In this document: one piece after another, positions 7,786 through 15,645 of the stretch
Layout of the letters: every line of letters begins with the position of its first letter
Position numbering within the stretch: the first letter of the stretch is position 1
DNA from: SIG587 sp045544035
GTDB lineage: Bacteria; Bacillota; Clostridia; Oscillospirales; Acutalibacteraceae
Assembly (NCBI GenBank): GCA_045544035.1
Contig: JAZPYE010000021.1
Span: forward strand, 16,044-80,043
Reading direction: 5' to 3'
Length of the DNA: 64,000 nucleotides
Made by a program: the position numbers and the translations under genes
The notes under the pieces: model-generated
The model's input: the letters and a program-made list of their open reading frames with translations, nothing else
Databases searched by the model: none
What the model was told of the DNA's origin: nothing

Positions 7786-9591
7786 ATGGCACAAAATAGA
7801 TATGTTGGCGATTATCCCGTTATCGGCATTCGTCCCGTGGTTGATGGCAGACGCGGTCCCTTAAAACTTCGTGAAAGCCTTGAAGACCAGGTTTGGGCAC
7901 TTGCAAATGCCGCAAAAAAGCTTTTTGAGGAAAATCTTTTCTATTCAAACGGCGAGCCTGTTAAGGTTGTTATGGCTGATACAACAATCGGCCGTGTTCC
8001 CGAAACAGCAGCCTGTGCAGACAAGTTTAAAAAAGAGGGCGTAAGCATTACGCTTTCTGTTACACCTTGCTGGTGCTATGGCTCTGAAACAATGGATATG
8101 GACCCGAGCACTATTAAGGGTGTTTGGGGCTTTAACGGAACCGAGCGCCCCGGTGCTGTTTATCTTGCCGCAGTTCTTGCTGCCCATGCTCAAAAGGGCC
8201 TTCCTGCCTTTGGCATTTATGGTCATGAGGTTCAGGATAAAGATATGGTTGATACCATTCCCGAAGATGTTAAAGAAAAACTGTTGCGTTTTGGTCGCGC
8301 TGCTGTTGCCTGCGCCACAATGCGCGGTAAGTCTTATCTCCAAATCGGTTCTCAGTGCATGGGAATCGGCGGTTCTATTATTGACCAGGATTTCATTGAG
8401 GATTATCTTGGAATGCGTGTTGAATCGGTTGATGAGGTTGAAATTCTCCGCCGTATGGAAGAGGGAATTTACGATAAAGAGGAATATGAAAAAGCCCTTG
8501 CATGGAGAAAAGAGCACTGCAAAGAGGGCAGAGATGATAATCCCGAAGTGGTTAAATTCACCGATGAGCAGAAGGAAAAACAGTGGGAATTCACTGTTAA
8601 AATGTACTGCATAATTAAAGACCTTATGGCCGGCAACAATAATCTTCCTGCTGAATTTAAAGAGGAAATGGCAGGCCATAATGCCATTGCAGGCGGCTTC
8701 CAGGGTCAGCGCCAATGGACCGACCATTGGCCCAACTGCGACTATCCCGAGGCACTTTTAAGCTCTACATTTGACCACAACGGTGCCCGTGAGCCCTTTA
8801 CCCTTGCAACCGAAAATGATGTTCTAAACGGCCTTGGTATGCTGTTTATGCGCTTACTTACCCACCGTGCACAAATTTTTGCCGATGTTAGAACATACTG
8901 GTCACCCGAAGCTACAAAGCGTGTAACAGGTTATGATTTTGAAGGCAAAGCAAAGGAAAACGGCGGTGTTATTCACCTGCTTAATTCTGGTGCTGCATGT
9001 CTTGATGCAACCGGTGTTTGTACCGATGAAAACGGTAACGCCGTTATGAAAAAATGGTGGGAAGTTACCGATGAAGATATTGATAAAATGACCGAAGCCA
9101 CACGCTGGTGTGAAGCAGGCTTTGATAACTTCCGTGGCGGCGGTTTCTCCAGCAGCTTTACCACAAGGGCAGAATTCCCCGCAACAATGATAAGACTTAA
9201 CCTTGTTAAGGGTCTCGGTCCTGTGCTCCAAATTGCTGAGGGCTGGACAGTTCATCTGCCTGATGATGTAAGTGATGTTCTTATGGAGCGCACTAACCCC
9301 ACCTGGCCTTGCACTTGGTTTGTTCCTCGTTGTGATGGCAAAGAGGGAAGCCCCTTTAAAACCGCTTATGATGTAATGAACAATTGGGGCGCTAACCACG
9401 GTGCAATTTCTTACGGTCATATTGGTGCCGACCTTATCACAATGTGTTCAATGCTCCGTATTCCTGTTTGTATGCATAACGTATCTGAGGATGACATTTT
9501 CCGTCCTGCAGCTTGGAATGCTTTTGGTATGGATAAAGAGGGTCAAGATTATAGAGCTTGCGCCACCTATGGTCCTTTGTTTAAGAAATAA
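7786..9591 (+). CDS. fucI: L-fucose isomerase
   Basis: Interconverts L-fucose and L-fuculose (also D-arabinose and D-ribulose) in the cytoplasm using Mn2+. The length of 601 residues is close to the 591 of the E. coli enzyme. Family blocks are clear: 'GIRPVVDGRRGPLKLRESLEDQ' at the N-terminus, the metal-site Glu in 'LATENDVLNG', the Asp in 'FADVRTYWSPEA', and the His-bearing 'NWGANHGAISYGHIGADLITM' near the C-terminus, followed by 'MLRIPVCMHNV'. A TTGGAGGT site precedes the ATG. It is followed directly by a terminator, so it is monocistronic. No fuculokinase, aldolase or fucose transporter is nearby, so the rest of the pathway must be elsewhere. Confidence 0.97.
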   Translation: MAQNRYVGDYPVIGIRPVVDGRRGPLKLRESLEDQVWALANAAKKLFEENLFYSNGEPVKVVMADTTIGRVPETAACADKFKKEGVSITLSVTPCWCYGSETMDMDPSTIKGVWGFNGTERPGAVYLAAVLAAHAQKGLPAFGIYGHEVQDKDMVDTIPEDVKEKLLRFGRAAVACATMRGKSYLQIGSQCMGIGGSIIDQDFIEDYLGMRVESVDEVEILRRMEEGIYDKEEYEKALAWRKEHCKEGRDDNPEVVKFTDEQKEKQWEFTVKMYCIIKDLMAGNNNLPAEFKEEMAGHNAIAGGFQGQRQWTDHWPNCDYPEALLSSTFDHNGAREPFTLATENDVLNGLGMLFMRLLTHRAQIFADVRTYWSPEATKRVTGYDFEGKAKENGGVIHLLNSGAACLDATGVCTDENGNAVMKKWWEVTDEDIDKMTEATRWCEAGFDNFRGGGFSSSFTTRAEFPATMIRLNLVKGLGPVLQIAEGWTVHLPDDVSDVLMERTNPTWPCTWFVPRCDGKEGSPFKTAYDVMNNWGANHGAISYGHIGADLITMCSMLRIPVCMHNVSEDDIFRPAAWNAFGMDKEGQDYRACATYGPLFKK

Positions 9592-9599
9592 ATATTTTT

Positions 9600-9634
9600 G
9601 CCCGAGGGTGTTAACACCTTCGGGCTTTTCTTTT
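9600..9634 (+). terminator. Intrinsic terminator of fucI
   Basis: GCCCGAGGGTG and CACCTTCGGGC form the stem (one G-U pair), followed by TTTTCTTTT. Confidence 0.88.
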
Positions 9635-9645
9635 GTTAATTTTAC

Positions 9646-9674
9646 TTGTATTTTGCTAATATTTGTTATATAAT
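9646..9674 (+). promoter_or_regulatory. Sigma-A promoter of the M50 protease-scpAB operon
   Basis: TTGTAT, 17 bases, TATAAT. The first start codon is about 42 bases downstream. Confidence 0.65.
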
Positions 9675-9715
9675 AAATTAAATATATAAACTTGCGGCAG
9701 AATGGAATATGATAT

Positions 9716-10393
9716 ATGCTATTTGATATTATTGGTTCGGACGGTAAAATTGATTTTATAACCCTTATTGTGCAGGCCTTATCTTCGCTTGCGGTAATTT
9801 TTTTAACCTTGCCCGTTCACGAGTTCGCTCACGCTTACACTGCCATAAAACTTGGTGACCCGACCCCTCGCTACACAGGCAGGCTTACTCTTAATCCCCT
9901 AAAACACATCGACTATTTAGGCGCGGCTTCTATTTTGCTTTTTGGTTTTGGTTGGGCAAAGCCTGTTCAGGTTAATACAAGATATTTTAAAAATCCAAAA
10001 AGGGATATGGCAATTACAGCCGTTGCAGGACCTATTTCAAATTTGATTGTTTGTTTTATAAGTATTTTTATTGCAACGCTGGTTACCGAGATTTTTCCGT
10101 TTTCCGATGTAGCATTTTATATAGGCGTTTTTCTCATAAACATCGGTTATATCAACGTTTATCTTGCGGTTTTTAATCTTATTCCTATTCCACCATTCGA
10201 TGGTTCAAGGCTATTGTCGGCGTTTTTGCCATATAAGTATTACTACGCTTTAATGCGCTATGAGCATTATTTGCGGTATGGCGTTTTAATTCTTTGCTGG
10301 ACAGGTGTTTTATCCCGTCCGCTTTCGGTTGTTTCGGGTGCTGTTTACAACGCTATCACAACAGCAGCAACATTTATATTTAAATTATTTTAA
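9716..10393 (+). CDS. Site-2 protease-family (M50) membrane metallopeptidase
   Basis: A 225-residue polytopic membrane protein of the short YwhC-like branch of zinc site-2 proteases. The HExxH zinc motif is 'HEFAH' at His35-His39, within the second hydrophobic stretch. The third ligand lies in 'NLIPIPPFDGSRLL' (Asp about 162). The 'GRLTLNPLKHID..G' segment is also typical. There is no PDZ domain, unlike RseP. The substrate is unknown. It is placed directly upstream of scpA, two bases before its upstream spacer, as in many Clostridia. Confidence 0.9.
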   Translation: MLFDIIGSDGKIDFITLIVQALSSLAVIFLTLPVHEFAHAYTAIKLGDPTPRYTGRLTLNPLKHIDYLGAASILLFGFGWAKPVQVNTRYFKNPKRDMAITAVAGPISNLIVCFISIFIATLVTEIFPFSDVAFYIGVFLINIGYINVYLAVFNLIPIPPFDGSRLLSAFLPYKYYYALMRYEHYLRYGVLILCWTGVLSRPLSVVSGAVYNAITTAATFIFKLF

Positions 10394-10407
10394 GTTTGGG
10401 GTATTTT

Positions 10408-11112
10408 ATGGAGACTGTTTTACAGTATAGACTTGAGCAGTTTGAGGGTCCGCTCGACCTGCTGCTCACACTTATTTCTAAAAACAAACTTAATATTTAT
10501 GACATTGAGATAGCGGTGCTTGTGGATCAATATCTTGAGCAGATTAAAGCTTTCAAAGATTCTGACATTGACATTGCCAGCGATTTTCTTGAAATGGCTT
10601 CAAGGCTAATATACCTTAAGACCGTAAGCCTGCTCCCAAAACACGAGGAGGCAGAACAGCTTAAGGATGAACTTGTTGGAGAACTGCTTGAATACAAGGT
10701 TTGCAAGGAAATGGCGGCAAAATTTGCTACTATGACCGAAGGTTTTGATACCTTTGTCAGAACGCCAACCGAGGCACCAGTTGATAAAACCTACATTTTA
10801 AACCACGAATCAAAGATTCTTTTTGATTATTATATGGCGGCTGTGGGTCGTGGAATGAGAAGGCTGCCGCCCTCCACAGAGCCGTTCAAAAAGATTGTGG
10901 CAAGGAAAATTGTTTCGGTTTCCTCAAAGGTTGTGTCTGTTATGAAGCGACTGTTTAGAGGTGGTCCTCAAAGGCTTTCAAGTCTATATAAGAGCGTTAA
11001 GAGTCGCTCTGAACTTGTGGCAACCTTTTTGGCTGTTTTAGAGCTTTGTAAAGCAAACCGTGTAACCGTTTCCACAGATACAGAAGATGCAAAAATTGAA
11101 CTGAATAGGTGA
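10408..11112 (+). CDS. scpA: Segregation and condensation protein A
   Basis: Kleisin subunit of the SMC-ScpAB condensin, which compacts and segregates the chromosome. The N-terminal block 'YRLEQFEGPLDLLLTLISKNKLNIYDIEIAVLVDQYLEQI' binds the SMC neck. The C-terminal part ('KSVKSRSELVATFLAVLELCKANRVTV') is the winged helix that contacts the SMC head. ATG at 10408 was chosen because GGGG sits at the right distance upstream; an in-frame TTG at 10396 overlaps that site. scpB follows after 4 bases, so the two are translationally linked. Confidence 0.95.
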   Translation: METVLQYRLEQFEGPLDLLLTLISKNKLNIYDIEIAVLVDQYLEQIKAFKDSDIDIASDFLEMASRLIYLKTVSLLPKHEEAEQLKDELVGELLEYKVCKEMAAKFATMTEGFDTFVRTPTEAPVDKTYILNHESKILFDYYMAAVGRGMRRLPPSTEPFKKIVARKIVSVSSKVVSVMKRLFRGGPQRLSSLYKSVKSRSELVATFLAVLELCKANRVTVSTDTEDAKIELNR

Positions 11113-11116
11113 AAAA

Positions 11117-11713
11117 ATGAGTGTAAATTTAGTTAGTGCTCTTGAAGCCGTGCTTTTTGTTGGCGGTGAGCCGATGTCAATGGACAAGCTTTGTCAAATT
11201 TTTGATATAACTCCCGAGGAGTTAAGCGTGCTTGCAGAGAGTCTTGAAAAAAAGTTAATTGGTGAAGATTCCGGCGTTAAACTTGTAACATTAGATAACG
11301 CTTACCAGCTTATAACAAAAACCGAGTATGCCGATTATATTAAAAAGGCCTTTGAAATCAAAAGAAAAACACCGCTTTCCCAGGCAGGCTTTGAGGTTTT
11401 AGCGGTTGTTGCCTACAACCAACCTGTAACCCGTGCTTTTATTGAGCAGGTTCGCGGTGTTGACTGTTCGGGCGCACTTTACACCCTTATGGAACGCGGT
11501 CTTGTGGAAGAAAGAGGTCGCCTTGATTTGCCGGGTAAACCCTTGCTTTACGGAACAACTAAAAACTTTTTAAGGTGCTTTTCACTTCGTGATTTAAGCG
11601 ATTTACCGCCGCTTCCCAAAAATGAACTGCAAAACGCATATCCCACCGATTTAGCCGAACAATTAAACATTGATGGCACATTAACCGAAGCAGAAGGGGA
11701 AGATGGAGAGTGA
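11117..11713 (+). CDS. scpB: Segregation and condensation protein B
   Basis: Partner of ScpA in the SMC complex; a dimer of winged-helix proteins that binds the middle of ScpA. The 198-residue length is typical. Recognisable blocks are 'LVSALEAVLFVGGEPMSMDKL', 'PLSQAGFEVLAVVAYNQPVTRAFIEQVRGVD' and 'LVEERGRLDLPGKPLLYGTTKNFLRCFSL'. The last few residues are acidic and read into the next gene, whose GTG start overlaps the scpB stop. Confidence 0.96.
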   Translation: MSVNLVSALEAVLFVGGEPMSMDKLCQIFDITPEELSVLAESLEKKLIGEDSGVKLVTLDNAYQLITKTEYADYIKKAFEIKRKTPLSQAGFEVLAVVAYNQPVTRAFIEQVRGVDCSGALYTLMERGLVEERGRLDLPGKPLLYGTTKNFLRCFSLRDLSDLPPLPKNELQNAYPTDLAEQLNIDGTLTEAEGEDGE

Positions 11714-12300
11714 TTCCGCTCCTGATTATTTTAGGTATTGTTCTGGTAATTTTAATTTTACTTTTAATTCCCGTTTCTTTTTCCCTAAGCTTTAATGAGA
11801 GTTTTGATTACACACTTAAATATGGGCTAATAAAAATTCCATTAGATTCAAAAAAGGCAAAAACGGATAAAAGGCAGGAAAAAAAGGAAAGTTATTTTAA
11901 AAAGCTTTTTAGAGAAAAAGGCTTTGAGGCGGCTTTTAGCGAGCTTTGTTTTTATGCTAAAATCTTTCTTGAAAAGATTTTGTATCTTTTAAAGAAAATA
12001 AAATTCAAAATTTTTAATCTTAAAATCAGCGTTGGTGGGGCAGATGCCGCCAAAACAGCAATAAGCTATGGGGTTATTTCTTCGGCGGTTTATTATGTTC
12101 TGGGTTTCCTTGATTCAAATATTTGCCTTAAAATTAAAGAAACTGACATTTCTGCAAATTATAATTCGCCCACCACTAAGGCGGAATTTAATTTAAAAGC
12201 TTCTCTGAAGCCCATTTATGCCATTTTAGCAGCATTTACACTGATTAAAATTATTTTAGAATTAAAAAACAAGGAGTTAGTTAGCAATGAGCGACAGTAA
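11710..12300 (+). CDS. DUF2953 membrane-associated protein (YtfI-like)
   Basis: A 196-residue protein with one N-terminal membrane helix (residues 2-24), a basic lysine-rich middle and a short hydrophobic region near 115-130. It looks like DUF2953, the family of Bacillus YtfI. It is paired here with a ytfJ homologue, as ytfI is with ytfJ in Bacillus, which supports the call. GTG start at 11710 overlaps the scpB stop by four bases; its end overlaps the next ATG by 14 bases. Function unknown; a sporulation role is only suggested by its partner. Confidence 0.7.
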   Translation: MIPLLIILGIVLVILILLLIPVSFSLSFNESFDYTLKYGLIKIPLDSKKAKTDKRQEKKESYFKKLFREKGFEAAFSELCFYAKIFLEKILYLLKKIKFKIFNLKISVGGADAAKTAISYGVISSAVYYVLGFLDSNICLKIKETDISANYNSPTTKAEFNLKASLKPIYAILAAFTLIKIILELKNKELVSNERQ

Positions 12301-12655
12301 CATTAAAAGCATTATGGATTCCACAATGAATAATCTCCACGCAATGGTTGATGCCGACACAATTGTTGGTAGTCCCATAACCGTTGGCGACATCACCTTA
12401 ATTCCTGTTTCAAAGGTTGCTTTCGGTCTTGCAACGGGCGGCTCTGATTTCCCCAGCAAAAATCAGCAAGGTCTTTTCGGCGGTGGTGGCGGCGCAGGTG
12501 TTACAATTACACCCATTGCTTTTATGGCAATTACAGGTTCAACCGTTAAAATGTTGCCTATTTACAACGAGGTAACCTCCATTGAAAAGGCAATTGATAT
12601 GGCTCCCGAAATTCTTGAAAAGGCCAAAGAACTTTTCAAAAAAGAAGATAAATAG
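12287..12655 (+). CDS. ytfJ: GerW/YtfJ-family spore protein
   Basis: A 122-residue protein of the YtfJ (GerW) family, a forespore protein needed for normal germination in Bacillus. Blocks seen: 'DSTMNNLHAMVDADTIVGSPITVGDITLIPVSKVAFGLATGGSDF', a glycine-rich 'GGGGGAGVTITPIAFM' loop, and a charged C-terminal helix. An AAGGAG site lies within the end of the preceding gene. The following hairpin terminates or attenuates transcription before the carboxypeptidase gene. Confidence 0.92.
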   Translation: MSDSNIKSIMDSTMNNLHAMVDADTIVGSPITVGDITLIPVSKVAFGLATGGSDFPSKNQQGLFGGGGGAGVTITPIAFMAITGSTVKMLPIYNEVTSIEKAIDMAPEILEKAKELFKKEDK

Positions 12656-12673
12656 TCAAAACTGTATAAATTT

Positions 12674-12709
12674 AAATTCACCCTCATATAAATTTTGAGG
12701 GTGAATTTT
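12674..12709 (+). terminator. Terminator-like hairpin that contains the ribosome site of the next gene
   Basis: AAATTCACCCTCA (12674-12686) and TGAGGGTGAATTT (12696-12708) form a perfect 13-bp stem with a 9-base loop. The 3' arm carries GAGGGTGA, the only good Shine-Dalgarno for the carboxypeptidase start at 12710. The T tract after the stem is very short, so termination would be partial. Confidence 0.65.
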
Positions 12710-13828
12710 GTGAAAAAGACAATATTTTTTATTTTCTTTTGCTTTTTATTTTCTTTTAATGTTGGAGCGATTCCCGGTGTTTCAGCAAGGTCTGCAGTGC
12801 TGATAAACGGCACAACGGGCGAGGTAATTTTTGGAAAAAACCAAAGCGAACAATTGCCGATGGCCAGCACAACAAAAATTATGACAGCGCTCTTACTAGC
12901 TGAAGAAAACACACCCGAAAAACAGGTGACAGTTACAAAACAAATGGTCACAGTCGAGGGCTCATCAATGGGGCTACTTCCGGGGGACACCGTATCTTAT
13001 AACGACCTGCTTTACGGTCTGCTTTTAGCATCGGGCAACGATGCGGCAAACAGTGTCGCCTATCTTCTTGGCGGCAGCCTTGAAGGCTTTGCAAAGATTA
13101 TGAATTTAAAAGCAAAGCAGTTAGGCCTTTTACATACTAATTTCGTTACACCTTCGGGTCTTGATAATGAAAATCACTATACAACGGCCGATGATTTAGC
13201 GAAACTTGCATGGTATGCAATGAAAAACCAAGCCTTTTTCACTGCCGCATCCTCAAAAAATGCCGTGCTGAATTTCGGTAATCCGCCTTACCGCCGACAA
13301 CTTACAAATCACAATAAGTTGCTTAACTTGTATGATGGCGCGGTTGGCGTAAAAACAGGTTTTACAAAAAAATCAGGCAGGTGCCTTGTTAGTGCGGCAA
13401 AGCGTAATGAGGAGTATCTTATTGCGGTAACTCTTAGTGCGCCAAATGATTGGCAGGACCATAAAACAATGCTTGATTTTGGATTCGAAGCATTAGAGGA
13501 AATTTTATTCAATTTTAAAGAACAAAGCATTACTATTCCCGTTGTTTCAGGAGAGCTTGATCGTGTTACCGTAAATATTCCAAGCCTTTCGGCGGCCGTT
13601 GCCAATGAAAGTAAGACCGATTTTAGCACCGAATGCCATGTTCCCGAATTTCTTTATGCACCGCTTAAAGAAGGGGATATAGTTGGGCAGGCGGTGCTTA
13701 AATACAAAGGCGAAGTGATAAAATCTAATGATTTAATTTGCGAAAGGGAAATCAAAATTAAAATAGAGGAAAAAACTTTTTTAGACAGTTTTTTTCAGAT
13801 ATTTTTATCGCTTATAAAACAAATTTAG
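12710..13828 (+). CDS. dacB: D-alanyl-D-alanine carboxypeptidase (DacB/DacF type)
   Basis: Class C low-molecular-weight penicillin-binding protein that trims stem-peptide D-Ala. It has a signal peptide (residues 1-20), the SxxK motif in 'MASTTKIMTALL', the SxN motif in 'LASGNDAAN' and the KTG motif in 'GVKTGFTKKSGRC'. A C-terminal beta domain (about 270-345) and an amphipathic tail ('FLDSFFQIFLSLIKQI') suit peripheral membrane attachment. GTG at 12710 was chosen over upstream TTG/GTG codons that overlap the ribosome site. Position between scpB/ytfJ and rluB matches the Bacillus scpA-scpB-dacB-spmA-spmB-rluB region, but spmA and spmB are absent. The symbol rests on synteny. Confidence 0.9.
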   Translation: MKKTIFFIFFCFLFSFNVGAIPGVSARSAVLINGTTGEVIFGKNQSEQLPMASTTKIMTALLLAEENTPEKQVTVTKQMVTVEGSSMGLLPGDTVSYNDLLYGLLLASGNDAANSVAYLLGGSLEGFAKIMNLKAKQLGLLHTNFVTPSGLDNENHYTTADDLAKLAWYAMKNQAFFTAASSKNAVLNFGNPPYRRQLTNHNKLLNLYDGAVGVKTGFTKKSGRCLVSAAKRNEEYLIAVTLSAPNDWQDHKTMLDFGFEALEEILFNFKEQSITIPVVSGELDRVTVNIPSLSAAVANESKTDFSTECHVPEFLYAPLKEGDIVGQAVLKYKGEVIKSNDLICEREIKIKIEEKTFLDSFFQIFLSLIKQI

Positions 13829-13837
13829 GAGTTTAAA

Positions 13838-14581
13838 ATGCAAACTAAAAGGATTAGAATTCAAAAGCATCTTTCTCAGTGTGGTGTTGCTTCAAGGCGC
13901 CGTGCCGAAGAACTTATAATGCAGGGTAAGGTTAAGGTTAACGGCAGGGTTGCACAAATTGGTGACTCGGTTGACCCAAAGCGTGACAAGGTTTCGGTTT
14001 CGGGCAAAAATGTTGTTGCGGTTAATGAGAAAAGATATATTATGCTATATAAGCCTCGCGGTTTCGTTACAACAATGCATGATGAAAAAGACCGCAAGTG
14101 TGTTAATGACCTTGTTCGTGATGTTGGAGTTACTGTTTTTCCTGTTGGCAGGCTTGACAAAAACTCTGAGGGCCTTTTGCTGCTTACAAATGATGGCGAA
14201 TTTGCAAATCATTTAACCCACCCATCGAGCCACGTGAACAAAACATATCGTGTTACGGTTGGCGGCGCTGTAAGTGAAGAGCAAATTGATAAAATGGCAA
14301 CTGGTATTATGCTGGATTCTAAGCGAACCTTACCATGTGATGTTTATGTTATTGAGCGCAAGGCTGATAGAACGGTGCTTATTTTCACAATTCACGAGGG
14401 AAGAAACCGCCAAATTAGAAGAATGTGCGAGGCAGTAGGGCTTAGTGTACTTAGACTTAAGCGCACCGAAATTGCAGGTGTCAAGCTTGGAATGCTTCCT
14501 CAAGGAAAATGGCGCGATTTAAACGAGAGAGAGCTTAAGCGCCTTAACGCTATTTCCGTTTCAAAGGGGGAGAACAAATGA
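13838..14581 (+). CDS. rluB: 23S rRNA pseudouridine synthase, RsuA/RluB family
   Basis: Makes pseudouridine in rRNA; the RluB assignment (23S U2605 in E. coli numbering) is from synteny. An N-terminal S4 RNA-binding domain ('RIQKHLSQCGVASRRRAEELIMQGKVKVNG') is followed by the catalytic domain with 'VFPVGRLDKNSEGLLLLTNDG', where the Asp of GRLD is the nucleophile, and 'HEGRNRQIRRMCEAVG'. The next gene overlaps its stop by four bases (ATGA). Confidence 0.93.
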   Translation: MQTKRIRIQKHLSQCGVASRRRAEELIMQGKVKVNGRVAQIGDSVDPKRDKVSVSGKNVVAVNEKRYIMLYKPRGFVTTMHDEKDRKCVNDLVRDVGVTVFPVGRLDKNSEGLLLLTNDGEFANHLTHPSSHVNKTYRVTVGGAVSEEQIDKMATGIMLDSKRTLPCDVYVIERKADRTVLIFTIHEGRNRQIRRMCEAVGLSVLRLKRTEIAGVKLGMLPQGKWRDLNERELKRLNAISVSKGENK

Positions 14582-14952
14582 TTAAGGTTGTTCAGCTTGA
14601 TAGCTATGAAGAAACGAAAATCGCCTTTAATTCAAAGGGAATTGAATTTGGTCCATTTCATTTTTGCTCGGCGGTTTTTGATGGCGAAGAAAAAATCGGA
14701 GAATGCTTTTATAAGTATGATGATGACTGCGTTATAATAAAAGATATTTTCTCGAAGGGTGACTTGCTACTTGTTGATGGAATTCTTCGCAGTGTGTTTT
14801 TTGTTGCCTCAAATAGAGGAATTGAAAATGCTTTTTATGAAAACGCAGAGCTTGAGCCAATTTATGAAAAACTAGGATTTTTGCTGGATAAGGATTCTAA
14901 AAGTTTAAAGCTTAAAAAGATTTTTGAGGCCTGCTCAGGCTGTAAAAACTAA
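14578..14952 (+). CDS. Conserved small protein, possible degenerate GNAT fold
   Basis: A 124-residue protein I cannot assign firmly. The start overlaps the rluB stop, so it is almost certainly translated from the same mRNA. The order of elements ('EFGPFHFCSAVFDGEEKIGECFYKYDDDCVIIKDIF', a helix 'DGILRSVFFVASNRGIENAFYENAELEPIYEKLGF') resembles an acetyltransferase fold, including a closing 'YEKLGF' like that of many GNATs. The usual R/Q-x-x-G-x-G/A acetyl-CoA loop is not visible. A Cys-x-x-Cys lies at the very C-terminus. Function unknown. Confidence 0.7.
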   Translation: MIKVVQLDSYEETKIAFNSKGIEFGPFHFCSAVFDGEEKIGECFYKYDDDCVIIKDIFSKGDLLLVDGILRSVFFVASNRGIENAFYENAELEPIYEKLGFLLDKDSKSLKLKKIFEACSGCKN

Positions 14953-14967
14953 TTAAATAAAAAAGGC

Positions 14968-14996
14968 TTGCAAATTATAAGGTTTTATGTTATTAT
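14968..14996 (+). promoter_or_regulatory. Sigma-A promoter of secG
   Basis: TTGCAA, 17 bases, TATTAT, about 34 bases before the secG ATG. Confidence 0.55.
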
Positions 14997-15030
14997 AACT
15001 GTTGTGTAAAATTTTTGGAGGTCATTTAAT

Positions 15031-15279
15031 ATGAATGCTTTACAAATTATTGTTGGTGCCATTGTTCTTATTTTGGCAGTTTTAATTATTCTCGTTGTTC
15101 TTTTACAACAGGGTCGTCGTTCAGGCGTTAACGGCGCAATTTCCGGTGCAGCAGATACCTTCCTTTCCAAAAATAAGGCTCGTCATCTTGATGCAGTTCT
15201 TCCTCGCTGGACTAAGTATCTTGCCATTGCATTTTTTGTTTTAGTTATTTTGGCAAATGTTCTTGTAGCAGTATTATAA
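15031..15279 (+). CDS. secG: Preprotein translocase subunit SecG
   Basis: Small SecYEG subunit that assists SecA-driven export. 82 residues with two membrane helices (about 4-27 and 61-82) separated by the hallmark 'LLQQGRRSGVNGAISGAADTFLSKNKA' loop. It is usually followed by rnr and smpB; here it stands alone, with its own promoter and terminator. Confidence 0.95.
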   Translation: MNALQIIVGAIVLILAVLIILVVLLQQGRRSGVNGAISGAADTFLSKNKARHLDAVLPRWTKYLAIAFFVLVILANVLVAVL

Positions 15280-15293
15280 AATTTTAAAAAAAC

Positions 15294-15327
15294 AAACAGC
15301 CGTACCATTTATGGTACGGCTGTTTTT
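15294..15327 (+). terminator. Intrinsic terminator of secG
   Basis: AAACAGCCGTACCAT/ATGGTACGGCTGTTT stem with a two-base loop; T run overlapping the stem end. Confidence 0.9.
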
Positions 15328-15374
15328 GTATTATAACGATATAAACTGCATAAACATTAATAAGAGGTGTTTTT

Positions 15375-15635
15375 ATGCAAGTTTTAACAACAGTTTTAGC
15401 TATAATTCTTACAATATATTGTTTAATATATATTTTTTTACTTTTTAAACTTAAAAATCCCTTTAAAAATTTATTAATAAATGCTATTATAGGTATAGTA
15501 GCACTTTTAATTATTTATTTAATCCGCAGTGTTTCGGGCTTTTTCATTCCAATTAACCAGTGGACTGTTTTAGCAAGCGCGGTGGGTGGCTTGCCTGCTG
15601 TGTGTGGCATTTTAATAATACGAATTTTACTTTAG
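15375..15635 (+). CDS. bofA: BofA-family pro-sigma-K processing inhibitor
   Basis: In Bacillus, BofA holds the SpoIVFB protease inactive in the outer forespore membrane until a forespore signal arrives. This 86-residue protein is the right size and hydrophobic throughout, with helices near 3-25 and 34-51 and a C-terminal hydrophobic pair. The C-terminal block 'IPINQWTVLASAVGGLPAVCGILIIRILL' matches the conserved BofA ending (VPIN...G..G.PG...L.I...). Whether a spoIVF locus exists cannot be seen here. It ends 10 bases before addB, so the two may share a transcript. Confidence 0.75.
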   Translation: MQVLTTVLAIILTIYCLIYIFLLFKLKNPFKNLLINAIIGIVALLIIYLIRSVSGFFIPINQWTVLASAVGGLPAVCGILIIRILL

Positions 15636-15645
15636 GAGGGGTACT

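Noticed and set aside
7945..8727. 260-codon minus-strand frame opposite fucI
   Set aside because: The plus strand is an unmistakable fucI; the antisense frame has no ribosome site or recognisable protein features.
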